Positions 40,885-49,155 of a stretch of 64,000 bases of DNA are shown one piece after another. The position numbers and the translations under genes were made by a program. Within the stretch, counting starts at the first letter, position 1, and each line of letters starts with the position of its first letter. The notes beneath the pieces were generated by a model. It did not search any database, was not told the origin of the DNA, and was given only the letters and a program-made list of their open reading frames with translations. The stretch lies in NCBI RefSeq assembly GCF_947498175.1, contig NZ_CANMJB010000005.1, positions 1 to 64,000 on the forward strand, given 5' to 3'. This DNA comes from an uncultured Algimonas sp. (GTDB taxonomy: Bacteria; Pseudomonadota; Alphaproteobacteria; Caulobacterales; Maricaulaceae).

Positions 40885-41538
40885 ATGCCTGCATCAATTG
40901 GACGCCACACCCGTTACGCCAACGTCTTTCTGCTCTTGGGCGCAACCGCGCTGATCGCCGCGACACCGGCTGCGGATCTCGATGGGGACGGGATCGTCAC
41001 GCGCGCCGAATTCACAGCCGCAGGCGAAGCGCGGTTTACGGTGGCCGATTCCGACTTCGATGGAAAACTCACGCGCGAGGAGATGGAGTCCCTGCGCAAC
41101 GCCAAACGCACCGACAAGGCCCGACAACGCTTTCTGACCATGGATGCCAATGGCGACGGCGTCGTGACCGAGGCCGAGATGTTGGCCGCGCGGAACGATC
41201 GCCGTCAACGCCGCAGCGACAATCGAGAGGAGCGCCAGAGCCGCTTATTGGGACGCTTCGACGCAAATGGCGATGGCACGCTTTCCGAAGCGGAACGCCA
41301 GCAGGCGCGGGCGGCCATGAAAGGCCTGAACGATCGCCGTGCGGCAAGGCGGATGGAGCGCCGCAAGGAACGGCGTGCCGACCGTCCCCGCCTCGATGCC
41401 AATGGCGACGGTTTCGTTACACGCGCCGAATACGAGGTCATGAGCGAACGTCTCTTCGCCCGCATGGACGCCGATGACGACGGCGTGCTGACGCAAGGCG
41501 AGGGCCGGAAGTCCCTGCATGCCCGATTGCGCCCTTGA
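40885..41538 (+). CDS. Exported protein with six EF-hands
   Basis: A 217-residue calcium-binding protein with a signal peptide (NVFLLLGATALIAATPA) and a strong ribosome site (AAAGGAG). Six EF-hand loops are visible: DLDGDGIVTRAEF, DSDFDGKLTREEM, DANGDGVVTEAEM, DANGDGTLSEAER, DANGDGFVTRAEY and DADDDGVLTQGEG, each with Asp at positions 1, 3 and 5 and Glu at 12. Long basic linkers join them. It is upstream of an ECF sigma gene and a putative anti-sigma gene, so it may feed a periplasmic calcium signal to that pair; this is inference from order and spacing (four bases). Confidence 0.9.
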   Translation: MPASIGRHTRYANVFLLLGATALIAATPAADLDGDGIVTRAEFTAAGEARFTVADSDFDGKLTREEMESLRNAKRTDKARQRFLTMDANGDGVVTEAEMLAARNDRRQRRSDNREERQSRLLGRFDANGDGTLSEAERQQARAAMKGLNDRRAARRMERRKERRADRPRLDANGDGFVTRAEYEVMSERLFARMDADDDGVLTQGEGRKSLHARLRP

Positions 41539-41541
41539 CGC

Positions 41542-42096
41542 GTGTTGAAGCGACTGGACGATCCGGATGCGGACTTGCTTCCCGGCCTCAGGGCCGGAAG
41601 CGAAGCCGCCCTTCGCGCCTTGGTGGAGCGGCGCATGCCGACCATCCATCGTTTGGCCTACCGGCTGCTTGGCGATGCGTTCGAGGCCGAAGATGTGTGC
41701 CAGGAAACTTTCGTGAAGTTCTGGCAGGCTGCGTCGGGCTGGCGCAGTGGAGAAGCCAAGGTTCTGACATGGCTATGCCGGGTCGCCACCCATGACTGCT
41801 ATGACCGTCTGAGACGCAAGAGGCCGGACCTGCCCGGCGACCTGTCCGACCGGGCCGATGACAGGATGGGTGCGGAAACCGGAATGGCCCGATCCCAACG
41901 CTGGGACGCGTTGCAGGCTGCGATGATGCGCCTGCCGGAGCGCCAGCGCGCCGCCCTGTCCTTTTGCTATGACCACGCTTTGAGCCAGCGCGAAGCCGCC
42001 AAAGCCATGAACATCGGCGAAAAGGCTTATGAATCCTTGCTGGTCAGGGGGCGAAGGACGTTGAAAACGATGATGCAGGAGGATGACCATGTCTGA
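41542..42096 (+). CDS. ECF-type RNA polymerase sigma factor
   Basis: A 184-residue sigma-70-family protein. Region 2 (about residues 20-85) has RLAYRLLGDAFEAEDVCQETFVKFWQAA, including the conserved acidic DxxQE block; region 4 (about 115-175) has MRLPERQRAALSFCYDHALSQREAAKAM. The predicted start is GTG 41542, four bases after the EF-hand stop; TTG 41545 is an alternative. The next gene overlaps its end by 14 bases and has the look of an anti-sigma factor, so the unit is EF-hand, sigma, anti-sigma. Confidence 0.92.
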   Translation: MLKRLDDPDADLLPGLRAGSEAALRALVERRMPTIHRLAYRLLGDAFEAEDVCQETFVKFWQAASGWRSGEAKVLTWLCRVATHDCYDRLRRKRPDLPGDLSDRADDRMGAETGMARSQRWDALQAAMMRLPERQRAALSFCYDHALSQREAAKAMNIGEKAYESLLVRGRRTLKTMMQEDDHV

Positions 42097-42397
42097 TTTT
42101 TCTACTCGTGACGGGCATGACAATCTTGAGGGCCTGTTCGCACACAGCCGTGTTCCCGCGCCGAGTGCCAATCTGACGGCCCGTGTCGTCACCGCCGCAA
42201 TGGCGGAGCCGCGTCCGCAGGGCGCCAATGATCGCCGCCTGATAGTGTGGAGCGCAGTCGCCGGCCTTGCCGCAACCTTGGTCGCCGGCATTCTGTTCTT
42301 TGCCAACCAACCGAACGAAGCCGAGCTGTGGGCGGCGCAAGCCGACGCCGCCGGGTTCGGCGATCTTTACGAATGGGTCGGCGCCGGGACGCAATAA
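42083..42397 (+). CDS. Putative anti-sigma factor, single-pass
   Basis: A 104-residue protein. The N-terminal 55 residues are cytoplasmic and helical (LTARVVTAAMA), one membrane helix spans about residues 58-75, and a short periplasmic tail follows. The overlap with the sigma gene and this topology suggest an anti-sigma factor. The zinc anti-sigma HxxxCxxC motif is not present, so the class is uncertain. The tail has no recognisable sensor domain. ATG 42089 is an alternative start. Confidence 0.6.
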   Translation: MTMSDFSTRDGHDNLEGLFAHSRVPAPSANLTARVVTAAMAEPRPQGANDRRLIVWSAVAGLAATLVAGILFFANQPNEAELWAAQADAAGFGDLYEWVGAGTQ

Positions 42398-42503
42398 CGC
42401 CTGCTATCCATGAACAGAGGCGGGGTTGCCAAGCTGAGCGGCCTCCCTTACGCGCCGCGCAGGGTTTCGAGGTGACGAAACCCAAACAACATCCGGCTAT
42501 ATC

Positions 42504-44141
42504 ATGATTTCCTCCACGTTCTCGGCCTTGGCCGACCGCATCACCATTCCGGCACGCCGCCGGTCGGGTCCGATGACATTCAATGTTCCTCGCATCCGCA
42601 CCGAGTTGCTGGCAGGACTGACCGTCGCGCTGGCGCTTGTGCCCGAAGCGGTGGCTTTCGCCTTCGTCGCGGGCGTGGAGCCTCTCGTCGGTCTGTACGC
42701 CGCTTTCATCGTCGGGCTGATCACGGCCTTGATCGGCGGCCGTCCGGGCATGATTTCCGGTGCGACCGGCGCGCTGGCCGTCGTGATGGTGGCGCTCGTG
42801 GCGCAGCACGGCGTCGAGTATCTGTTCGCGACCGTGGTGCTGATGGGGATCCTACAGGTTCTGGCCGGTTTATTCCGGCTCGGCAAGTTCATCCGCCTCG
42901 TGCCGCATCCTGTCATGCTGGGATTCGTCAACGGGCTGGCCATCGTCATCGGCCTGGCGCAGCTGACCCAGTTCCAGACCGCGCCCGCCCCGCCGACCGA
43001 TCATCCCGGCCCCTTTCACATGCTGGAAGGCACATGGATGGAAATGCCGCAGCTGCTGGTCATGCTGGGTCTCGTCGGCCTGACCATGCTGATCATCTGG
43101 GGCACGCCCAAGATCACAAAGGCCATTCCCGCCCCGCTGGCCGGGATCGGCATTGTCGCCGCGCTGGTCATCGGTTTCGGCATCGATGTGCCGAGCGTTG
43201 GCGACATGAGCTCCATCGCCGGCGGCCTGCCGCAATTCCATATTCCGATGGTGCCGCTGAACCTGGAAACGTTCGAGATCATCCTGCCCTACGCCGTCAT
43301 CCTGGCGGCGATCGGCCTGATCGAGAGCCTGCTGACGCTGAACCTCGTCGGCGAGATCAAGGAAGAACGCGGCGGGGCTTCGCAGGAATGCGTGGCCCAA
43401 GGCGTGGCCAATACGGTCACGGGTTTCTTCGGCGGGATGGGTGGCTGCGCCATGATCGGGCAGAGCATGATCAATGTGAAGTCGGGCGGTCGCACGCGCC
43501 TGTCCGGCATCTCCGCGGCCTTGTTCCTGCTGGCCTTCATCCTGTTCGCCAGTCCCGTGATCGAAGTGATCCCGCTGGCCGCCTTGGTCGGGGTCATGTT
43601 CATGGTCGTGATCGGCACGTTTGCGTGGCACAGCCTGTCCATCATGCGGCGCATTCCGCTGACCGACGCGCTCGTCATCGTGCTCGTCACGGTCGTAACC
43701 GTCTGGCACGATCTGGCCGTGGCCGTCGTGGTCGGCGTCATTGTCTCCGCCTTGTCCTATGCCTGGAAAGCCTCGCGCCGGATCGATGCGGAAACGGAGA
43801 CGATCGGCACGACCAAGGTCTACAAGATCGAAGGTCCGCTCTTCTTCGGCTCGGCCGAGGGCTTTGCAGAGCTGTTCACCGTCAAGGACGACCCGGACAC
43901 GGTCATTGTCGATTTCGTCGACAGCCGCGTGGTGGACCAATCCGCCCTGCAGGCCATCGAAGGCGTTGCCGCCAAGTACGAGGCTGCCGGAAAAACCCTG
44001 CAATTGCGCCACCTCACCCGAGATTGCCATCAGCTGCTCAACAGGGCCGGGCAACTCATGGTCGATAGCGACGACGACCCGGATTACGGGCTGGCCGTTG
44101 ATTACGGGGTGCGGTTGGGACGGTTGGGTAGCGGGCATTAG
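42504..44141 (+). CDS. SulP family inorganic anion transporter with STAS domain
   Basis: A 545-residue inner-membrane transporter. The N-terminal 400 residues form the UraA-like fold: GLTVALALVPEAVAFAFVAGV with the SulP signature, FIVGLITALIGGRPGMISGATGALAVV, and GGCAMIGQSMINVKSGGRTRLSG. A cytoplasmic STAS domain (about residues 430-535) includes GPLFFGSAEGFAELF and TVIVDFVDSRVVDQSALQAIEGVA. Substrates of bacterial SulP proteins include sulfate, bicarbonate and C4-dicarboxylates; none can be chosen here. M 24 (42573) is an alternative start. Confidence 0.95.
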   Translation: MISSTFSALADRITIPARRRSGPMTFNVPRIRTELLAGLTVALALVPEAVAFAFVAGVEPLVGLYAAFIVGLITALIGGRPGMISGATGALAVVMVALVAQHGVEYLFATVVLMGILQVLAGLFRLGKFIRLVPHPVMLGFVNGLAIVIGLAQLTQFQTAPAPPTDHPGPFHMLEGTWMEMPQLLVMLGLVGLTMLIIWGTPKITKAIPAPLAGIGIVAALVIGFGIDVPSVGDMSSIAGGLPQFHIPMVPLNLETFEIILPYAVILAAIGLIESLLTLNLVGEIKEERGGASQECVAQGVANTVTGFFGGMGGCAMIGQSMINVKSGGRTRLSGISAALFLLAFILFASPVIEVIPLAALVGVMFMVVIGTFAWHSLSIMRRIPLTDALVIVLVTVVTVWHDLAVAVVVGVIVSALSYAWKASRRIDAETETIGTTKVYKIEGPLFFGSAEGFAELFTVKDDPDTVIVDFVDSRVVDQSALQAIEGVAAKYEAAGKTLQLRHLTRDCHQLLNRAGQLMVDSDDDPDYGLAVDYGVRLGRLGSGH

Positions 44142-45316
44142 AGCGCGCCGACGGCCTCCAGCAAGCGGTCCGTTTCCGCCGCGTTGTTGTAGGCATGCAG
44201 GCTAGCCCGGATCAGATCGGGCAGGTTGCGTTCCTGCGCGTCGAGCAAGGCCCATTCGCGCGGCACGGTCGAGACGTTGATCGCCCGTCCGTTGAGACGA
44301 GCTTTCGCATTGCCCACGTCCACGCCGGACTTGCTGAAGGTGACGATAGCCGAGCGGTTTGATCCCGGATCATGAACGGTGACACCGGGTAGATCGGACA
44401 GACCCTCCCTCAATCTCTCCGCCATCGGCTGGATGCGCGCGGCGATGGCATCGAGCCCGACATCCATTGCATAGCGGACAGCTCGCCCCAACGCGATCTG
44501 CCCGGCGACGTTGCGCTCCCAACTTTCAAACCGGCGCGCGCCGGGCGCGAGGCTGTAGTGGTCCGGTCCTTCAAGCATCGCAGACTGCAGATCGACGAAA
44601 ACCGGGTCCACTCGTTCGGCCAGCTCGCGCCGCATATAGAGGAACCCCGTGCCACGCGGTCCACGCAGGAACTTCCGGCCCGTTCCCGTCAGTGCGTCGC
44701 ATTGGAGGGCGTCTACATCGAGCGGCATCTGCCCGGCCGATTGGCAGGCATCGAGCAGATAGAGCAGATCATACTCGCGGGCGAACCGTCCAACGGCCTT
44801 TGCAGGCTGGATCAAGCCACTCTGCGACGGACAATGTGTCAGCAGGATCAGCTTCGTCCGGTCGCGGACCAGACCCGGCAGGGCCGCGACGTCAATCTGC
44901 CCATCTTCGTCGCTGGGGGCGAAATCGATGCTCAATCCCTTGCGTCGCGCCAGTTGCAACAGCGCCAGATAGTTGGACGAATAGGTGGAGCTGTGCACCA
45001 GCACCCTATCGCCCGGCACGAGAGGCAGTGAGTAGAAGGCCGCGTCCCATGCCTTGGTCGCGGACTCCATGAAGGCGACCTCCAGCGGGTCGCAGTTCAG
45101 CATGTCCGCGAAGGCGGCGTAGAAATCGGCGATGGCCTCTGCGGCGTCTGCCTGCGCCTCGTAGCCCCCGACGGCCTGCTCGCGCGCCAGATGCTCTATC
45201 ATCGCCGCATAGACGGGCTGAGGCATGAGGGACGCGCCTGCATTGTTGAAATGGACGATCTGCTCGCAGGCGGGCGTGTCGGCGCGGAGGCGTTCAAGAT
45301 CTAGAGTGGTCAACAT
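44138..45316 (-). CDS. Class V aminotransferase-fold PLP enzyme (cysteine-desulfurase-like)
   Basis: A 392-residue PLP enzyme. HFNNAGASLMPQPVYAAM starts the fold, YLLDACQSAGQMPLD carries the Asp and Gln that hold PLP, and the Schiff-base Lys lies in LTGTGRKFLRGPRGTGFLYM. C-terminal GSNRSAIVTF fits. This subgroup includes isopenicillin N epimerase-like and selenocysteine lyase/cysteine desulfurase-like proteins; the catalytic Cys loop of NifS/IscS is not evident, so the true reaction is open. It is convergent with the SulP gene, overlapping it by four bases. Confidence 0.9.
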   Translation of the reverse strand: MLTTLDLERLRADTPACEQIVHFNNAGASLMPQPVYAAMIEHLAREQAVGGYEAQADAAEAIADFYAAFADMLNCDPLEVAFMESATKAWDAAFYSLPLVPGDRVLVHSSTYSSNYLALLQLARRKGLSIDFAPSDEDGQIDVAALPGLVRDRTKLILLTHCPSQSGLIQPAKAVGRFAREYDLLYLLDACQSAGQMPLDVDALQCDALTGTGRKFLRGPRGTGFLYMRRELAERVDPVFVDLQSAMLEGPDHYSLAPGARRFESWERNVAGQIALGRAVRYAMDVGLDAIAARIQPMAERLREGLSDLPGVTVHDPGSNRSAIVTFSKSGVDVGNAKARLNGRAINVSTVPREWALLDAQERNLPDLIRASLHAYNNAAETDRLLEAVGAL

Positions 45317-45329
45317 GTGCGCCGCCCCG

Positions 45330-45893
45330 TCATTCCCACGTCCATGGAGCCGGATCCCGGAACAGCAGCGCCGCCCAGAGGGCGAGCAGATGCGGCACTC
45401 CGAGAGTCAGGACCGGACCCATCAACGCCCCGGCGAACCCCCAGAGGACTATGCCTTCAATGAAGTAAGCGAACCCTTCCCCATGCCACTCGATGAAAAA
45501 CGAGCCGTAGAGCATTCCTCCGAGGAACTGGGTCAGCACGATGACTCCCAAAGCCGATCCGATGAATGAGGAGGTCGCCCGTCTGTCCGGCCAGAACCAG
45601 AGCGCCAATGCGCCCGCGAACAGTGGAATGGCGATCAGACAGACAGCCTGCTCCGGAACGCTCAACTCATTATGCGATAGCAGGATTATGGGCGCGGTTG
45701 CCAAGAGTGCGGGGACTGAGAAAACGAGTGCGTAAAAGCACCGTGTCCGTAACTCCGCAGGCAGTCTGAACGTGCCGCGCGTGGTCGTTCGGGGGTGCGG
45801 ACCTAGCGGCATCGTTTCACTATTGAAGGAAGACAGCCTGTCCGCCTTGGAATCGTCTTCTGGAACGACAGCCTCCCTAATCCCGCGCGTCAA
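45330..45893 (-). CDS. Four-helix membrane protein of unknown function
   Basis: Up to 187 residues with four predicted membrane helices (about residues 50-75, 82-100, 108-130 and 140-180) after a hydrophilic N-terminus. No family is recognised. The TTG start at 45893 overlaps the thiolase stop (translational coupling), but ATG 45812, which gives a 160-residue protein starting just before the basic stretch, is equally plausible. It is last in the thiolase transcript. Confidence 0.65.
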   Translation of the reverse strand: MTRGIREAVVPEDDSKADRLSSFNSETMPLGPHPRTTTRGTFRLPAELRTRCFYALVFSVPALLATAPIILLSHNELSVPEQAVCLIAIPLFAGALALWFWPDRRATSSFIGSALGVIVLTQFLGGMLYGSFFIEWHGEGFAYFIEGIVLWGFAGALMGPVLTLGVPHLLALWAALLFRDPAPWTWE

Positions 45894-47089
45894 TCTCTTC
45901 TAAGGCACACCGCCGTCGCTTCGCCGCCGCCGATGCAGAGGCTCGCCACGCCGGTTTTGGCGTCGCGGCGTTCCATTTCGCCGATCAAGGTGGCCATGAT
46001 GCGCGCGCCGGACGCGCCGATGGGATGGCCCAGCACGCAGCCGCCGCCATTCACGTTGACCTTGTCGTGGTCGATGCCCATTTCCTGCATGGCGATCATC
46101 GGCACGACGGCGAAGGCTTCGTTGATTTCCCAAAGATCGACATCGTCGGTTTCCCAATCCGCGCGCTCCATCGCCTTCTTCATGGCGTGGACCGGGGCCG
46201 TCGTGAATTTGGACGGCTCGTGCGCGTGGGCTGCGTGAGAGACGATTTCGGCCAAGACCTTGTGACCGCCTTCTTCGGCTTGGCTGCGCCGCATCAGCAC
46301 CATGGCGGCGGCCCCGTCATTGATGGACGAGGCGTTGGCCGCCGTGACCGTGCCGTCCTTGGAAAAGGCCGGACGCAGGTTCGGGATCTTTTCCGGCATA
46401 GCCTTGCCAGGGCCTTCGTCCGTGTCCACCACGACCTCGCCCTTGCGGGTCTTGACGGTGACAGACGTCAGCTCGCGGTCGAACCCGCCATCGTCCTGTG
46501 CGGCTTGGGCGCGGCGCACGCTCTCGATCGCATAGGCGTCCTGCTGCTCGCGGGTGAACTGATATTCGGTCGCGATCTCGTCGGCGAAAACACCCATGGC
46601 ACCGCCCGCATAGGCATCGGTCAGCCCGTCATGCATCATGCTGTCGATCACTTGGCCATCGCCCATGCGGTAGCCCTGCCGCGCCTTGGGTAGAAGGTAT
46701 GGCGCGTTGGACATGCTCTCCATGCCGCCTGCAACGGCAATATCGATGGATCCTGCCTTGATGGCATCATGCGCCATGATCGCGGCTTGCATGCCCGACC
46801 CGCACATCTTGTTGACCGTCGTGGCCTCCGTCGAGCGGGGAAGACCTGCGCCGAGCGCCGCCTGACGCGCCGGAGCCTGCCCCTGCCCGGCCGGCAGAAC
46901 ACAACCCATGATGGCTTGTTCGACGGCATCGGCTTCGACCCCCGCCTCGTTCATCGCCGCCGTGATCGCCGCCGAGCCGAGTTCCGGCGCGGTGACACTG
47001 GAGAGGCTTCCCATGAAAGCGCCCATGGGTGTGCGGGCAATGCCGACGATGACAACGGGATCGTCGGACTGACTGAAGGTTTTGGGCAT
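45890..47089 (-). CDS. Acetyl-CoA C-acyltransferase (thiolase)
   Basis: A 399-residue thiolase. The acylated Cys is in NKMCGSGMQAAIMAHDA, the active-site His in GHPIGASGARI and the second Cys in LCIGGGEATAV. The length and the VNGGGCVLGHP block fit the biosynthetic acetoacetyl-CoA thiolase (AtoB/PhaA) group, though degradative thiolases cannot be excluded. It condenses two acetyl-CoA or cleaves acetoacetyl-CoA in the cytoplasm. Without the reductase and synthase genes nearby, a PHA role is only possible. Confidence 0.95.
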   Translation of the reverse strand: MPKTFSQSDDPVVIVGIARTPMGAFMGSLSSVTAPELGSAAITAAMNEAGVEADAVEQAIMGCVLPAGQGQAPARQAALGAGLPRSTEATTVNKMCGSGMQAAIMAHDAIKAGSIDIAVAGGMESMSNAPYLLPKARQGYRMGDGQVIDSMMHDGLTDAYAGGAMGVFADEIATEYQFTREQQDAYAIESVRRAQAAQDDGGFDRELTSVTVKTRKGEVVVDTDEGPGKAMPEKIPNLRPAFSKDGTVTAANASSINDGAAAMVLMRRSQAEEGGHKVLAEIVSHAAHAHEPSKFTTAPVHAMKKAMERADWETDDVDLWEINEAFAVVPMIAMQEMGIDHDKVNVNGGGCVLGHPIGASGARIMATLIGEMERRDAKTGVASLCIGGGEATAVCLRRD

Positions 47090-47160
47090 GGAGGGTCTCT
47101 ACAGGGATCGTTTGGAGTGGCGTGTCTTTTCAGATGCGGCGACCGGCAAAGCAACCGGCT

Positions 47161-47340
47161 TTAAATTGGGTCCGAAGGTGTTTCCTTTGCGCGCGCTTGC
47201 GCCTTGATGGCATCAAGCTTGCGACGACGTTCCAGCCGTTCCTCTTCGAACCGGCGTTTCTGACGACCACTGTAAACGAAAAGCGCGACAACGACGGCGG
47301 CAAGAAGAACGATGACGATAGCGGCGGTCTGATGGGTCAT
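47161..47340 (-). CDS. Small single-pass membrane protein
   Basis: A 59-residue protein with one N-terminal membrane helix (AAIVIVLLAAVVVALFVY) and a basic, charged tail (RRFEEERLERRRKLDAIKAQAR). ATG 47340 is chosen because GGAG lies ten bases upstream. The family is unknown. It sits alone upstream of the thiolase promoter region. Confidence 0.7.
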   Translation of the reverse strand: MTHQTAAIVIVLLAAVVVALFVYSGRQKRRFEEERLERRRKLDAIKAQARAKETPSDPI

Positions 47341-47481
47341 GAACGGCTCCATGGCATGGAATGTCACCATCATTTGGGGCGTTTGCTCCGAAGATCAATG
47401 CGCCGACGCCGCTTGCCGGTCATTGAGGCTTGAAACCCTCACGCTTCCGTCGAGACAGACTTTCATGGAGGCCAAAAAGAT

Positions 47482-47506
47482 CTGCCCGGCCATGAAGACC
47501 GGGCAG
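47482..47506. terminator. Hairpin between exported-protein gene and small membrane protein gene
   Basis: CTGCCCGG (47482-47489) pairs with CCGGGCAG (47499-47506). It lies downstream of the 47597-47938 gene (read on the minus strand). A second weaker stem (AACCCG...CGGGTT) follows at 47509-47527. Confidence 0.55.
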
Positions 47507-47596
47507 GAAACCCGCTGGAGACGGGTTGGGAGATAGGGTTGATATGTCCGACCCTTGGCGCCTCGCAGCTGAGTCGGGACAGGGTCGTGACAGGAC

Positions 47597-47938
47597 CTAC
47601 CGCGCGTTGTTGCTGTTGACGTCGAAATAGACCGGCATGGCACTGATGGCCGTTTCGGCGCGCCGGTCGACTTTGTTGAAACGAACGTTTTCCTTCGACT
47701 TGGCCGACGGATTTTGCGCGGGTTCCGCTACGGCGGGAATGACGACACGTTTGACGTAGCCATTCTTTTTGACGGATGTCGGCTGGACGATGACGCGGTA
47801 GGTCGAGACTTGAACGTTTCCGCGTTCGAGCGCGACCGAACCCGACGGGAACTTGTTGAACCCGTCATTGGCCTGGACCGTACCGGCCAGGAAAAGTGTG
47901 GAGAAAGCCAAGCAGGCGATGATTGTCTTGTTACGCAT
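47597..47938 (-). CDS. Small exported protein of unknown function
   Basis: A 113-residue protein with a clear signal peptide (KTIIACLAFSTLFLAGTVQA) and a mature part of about 92 residues rich in Lys, Val and Asn (VQVSTYRVIVQPTSVKKNGY). An AAGGGG ribosome site precedes the ATG. No Cys and no known domain. Its composition is less GC-biased than its neighbours. Function unknown. Confidence 0.75.
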   Translation of the reverse strand: MRNKTIIACLAFSTLFLAGTVQANDGFNKFPSGSVALERGNVQVSTYRVIVQPTSVKKNGYVKRVVIPAVAEPAQNPSAKSKENVRFNKVDRRAETAISAMPVYFDVNSNNAR

Positions 47939-48455
47939 GAGGGACCCCTTTCAGAGACGCTGTGTGACGATGGCCGAAACCATCATGTTTGAAGTTTGGA
48001 GGTTTGGGCGCAGATCATCAGTCGGCGCATGGGAATACTGCCGCAATGTGCAGGCGAGCGTGGAAGCCGCACCACACGAAGATTACGGAAGCCGGACTTG
48101 AAGCGTCCGACCTGGTCGGAGCCCGGAAGGAACCGGGTCCGAAATCTGTATTCCCTTGGCACTCTGCGGCGCCTGTCGTTGGCATCCGCTAAAGGGAGAG
48201 TGCAACTGCACGGCTATGGGCAGAACGGCGAATATTCCGGGTATCCGCCAAAAAGACCTAAAGCCTGAGTTATCCCTGAGACCGGACTATCGCCTCGAAT
48301 TTAAAGCAGGTTCAATAAACGAGGTTATGATTCCGTAAATATTCTTTAGATTGCGCTTTCTCACTTCACACGCCTGAAATGCTGAAAACACATTAGGTTA
48401 AACCTATTTAAACTTAAAGGACTTCTATTGTCAGTCTGACATGCGGGGGCACCAG
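47939..48455. other. Long intergenic region before the receiver gene
   Basis: No supported gene lies in these 517 bases. The left part has GC-rich frames without family features; the right 160 bases are AT-rich, which is unusual for this window. Near the end lies the near-palindrome TAGGTTAAACCTA (48394-48406), followed by TTAA-type motifs that resemble half of a CtrA box. It probably holds the promoter of the receiver gene, and perhaps a small RNA, which I cannot show. Confidence 0.5.
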
Positions 48456-48815
48456 ATGAGACGTTTTCTATTGATCGACGATGACGAACATGAGTTCATG
48501 TTCATCAACTTCCTTCTCAAGGATCGCTATGAAGACGCTTTCACGCTGGAATATGTCAGCACGATCGAAGATGCGGAGTCCTGCCTGTCCAGGAATGGGG
48601 TGGACAAGATATTGCTGGACGACAAGCTAGGTGGCGGGATGACGTCGGCCGACACCATCCCGAAGCTGCAAAAGTGCGCGTTCAACGTCCCGATCATCGT
48701 CATTTCGAAGGATACGTCCGGCGCGCATCTGCAGGACCGCGCCAAGATGGGAACGAACCAGATCGTCGATAAGTTCGGCTTCCGGTCGGAGCTGGAAAAC
48801 GGATTATTGGACTAG
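48456..48815 (+). CDS. Stand-alone response-regulator receiver domain
   Basis: A 119-residue protein that is only a receiver domain. It opens FLLIDDDEHEFMFI with the acidic pair; the phospho-acceptor Asp is in KILLDDKLGGG; the switch Ser is in VPIIVISKDTS; and the conserved Lys is in QIVDKFGF. There is no output domain. Such proteins act as phosphate sinks or by protein contact. ATG 48456 is preferred because GGGGGC precedes it; an ATG at 48441 adds five residues. No histidine kinase is nearby. Confidence 0.88.
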   Translation: MRRFLLIDDDEHEFMFINFLLKDRYEDAFTLEYVSTIEDAESCLSRNGVDKILLDDKLGGGMTSADTIPKLQKCAFNVPIIVISKDTSGAHLQDRAKMGTNQIVDKFGFRSELENGLLD

Positions 48816-48864
48816 GCCGGCTTCGCCAAGCAGGTCGGAACGACGTCAAGGCGACTTGTGTGCG

Positions 48865-49068
48865 TCAATCGCCCACTTCGAACGTGATCTTCACATTGAC
48901 GCGGAACTTGTCGATCTTGTTGTCCTTGATGCTGGTATGCATCTCGTTGACATAAGCGGACCGGATGTTCTTCACGGTCTTGCTCGTGCGCCGTACGGCA
49001 TTTTCGATCGCATCCTCGAACGACTTGTCGCTTTCCGACAAGATCTCGACGGTTTTCATGACACTCAT
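48865..49068 (-). CDS. Dodecin
   Basis: A 67-residue flavin-binding dodecin. The sequence MKTVEILSESDKSFEDAIENAV and the C-terminal IDKFRVNVKITFEVGD are characteristic, as is the Asn/Glu-rich helix (VKNIRSAYVNEMHTSI). The 12-mer stores or buffers FMN or riboflavin. The start (ATG 49068 or the next Met) has GGAGAC upstream. It stands alone, convergent with the receiver gene. Confidence 0.93.
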   Translation of the reverse strand: MSVMKTVEILSESDKSFEDAIENAVRRTSKTVKNIRSAYVNEMHTSIKDNKIDKFRVNVKITFEVGD

Positions 49069-49155
49069 GCCTGTCTCCTCATAATGGGTGTGAAGCGAGC
49101 TTAACCCGGACCTTGCGCGTAAAGATAGCGGTTTCGGACGCTTTGGATGAACGGC

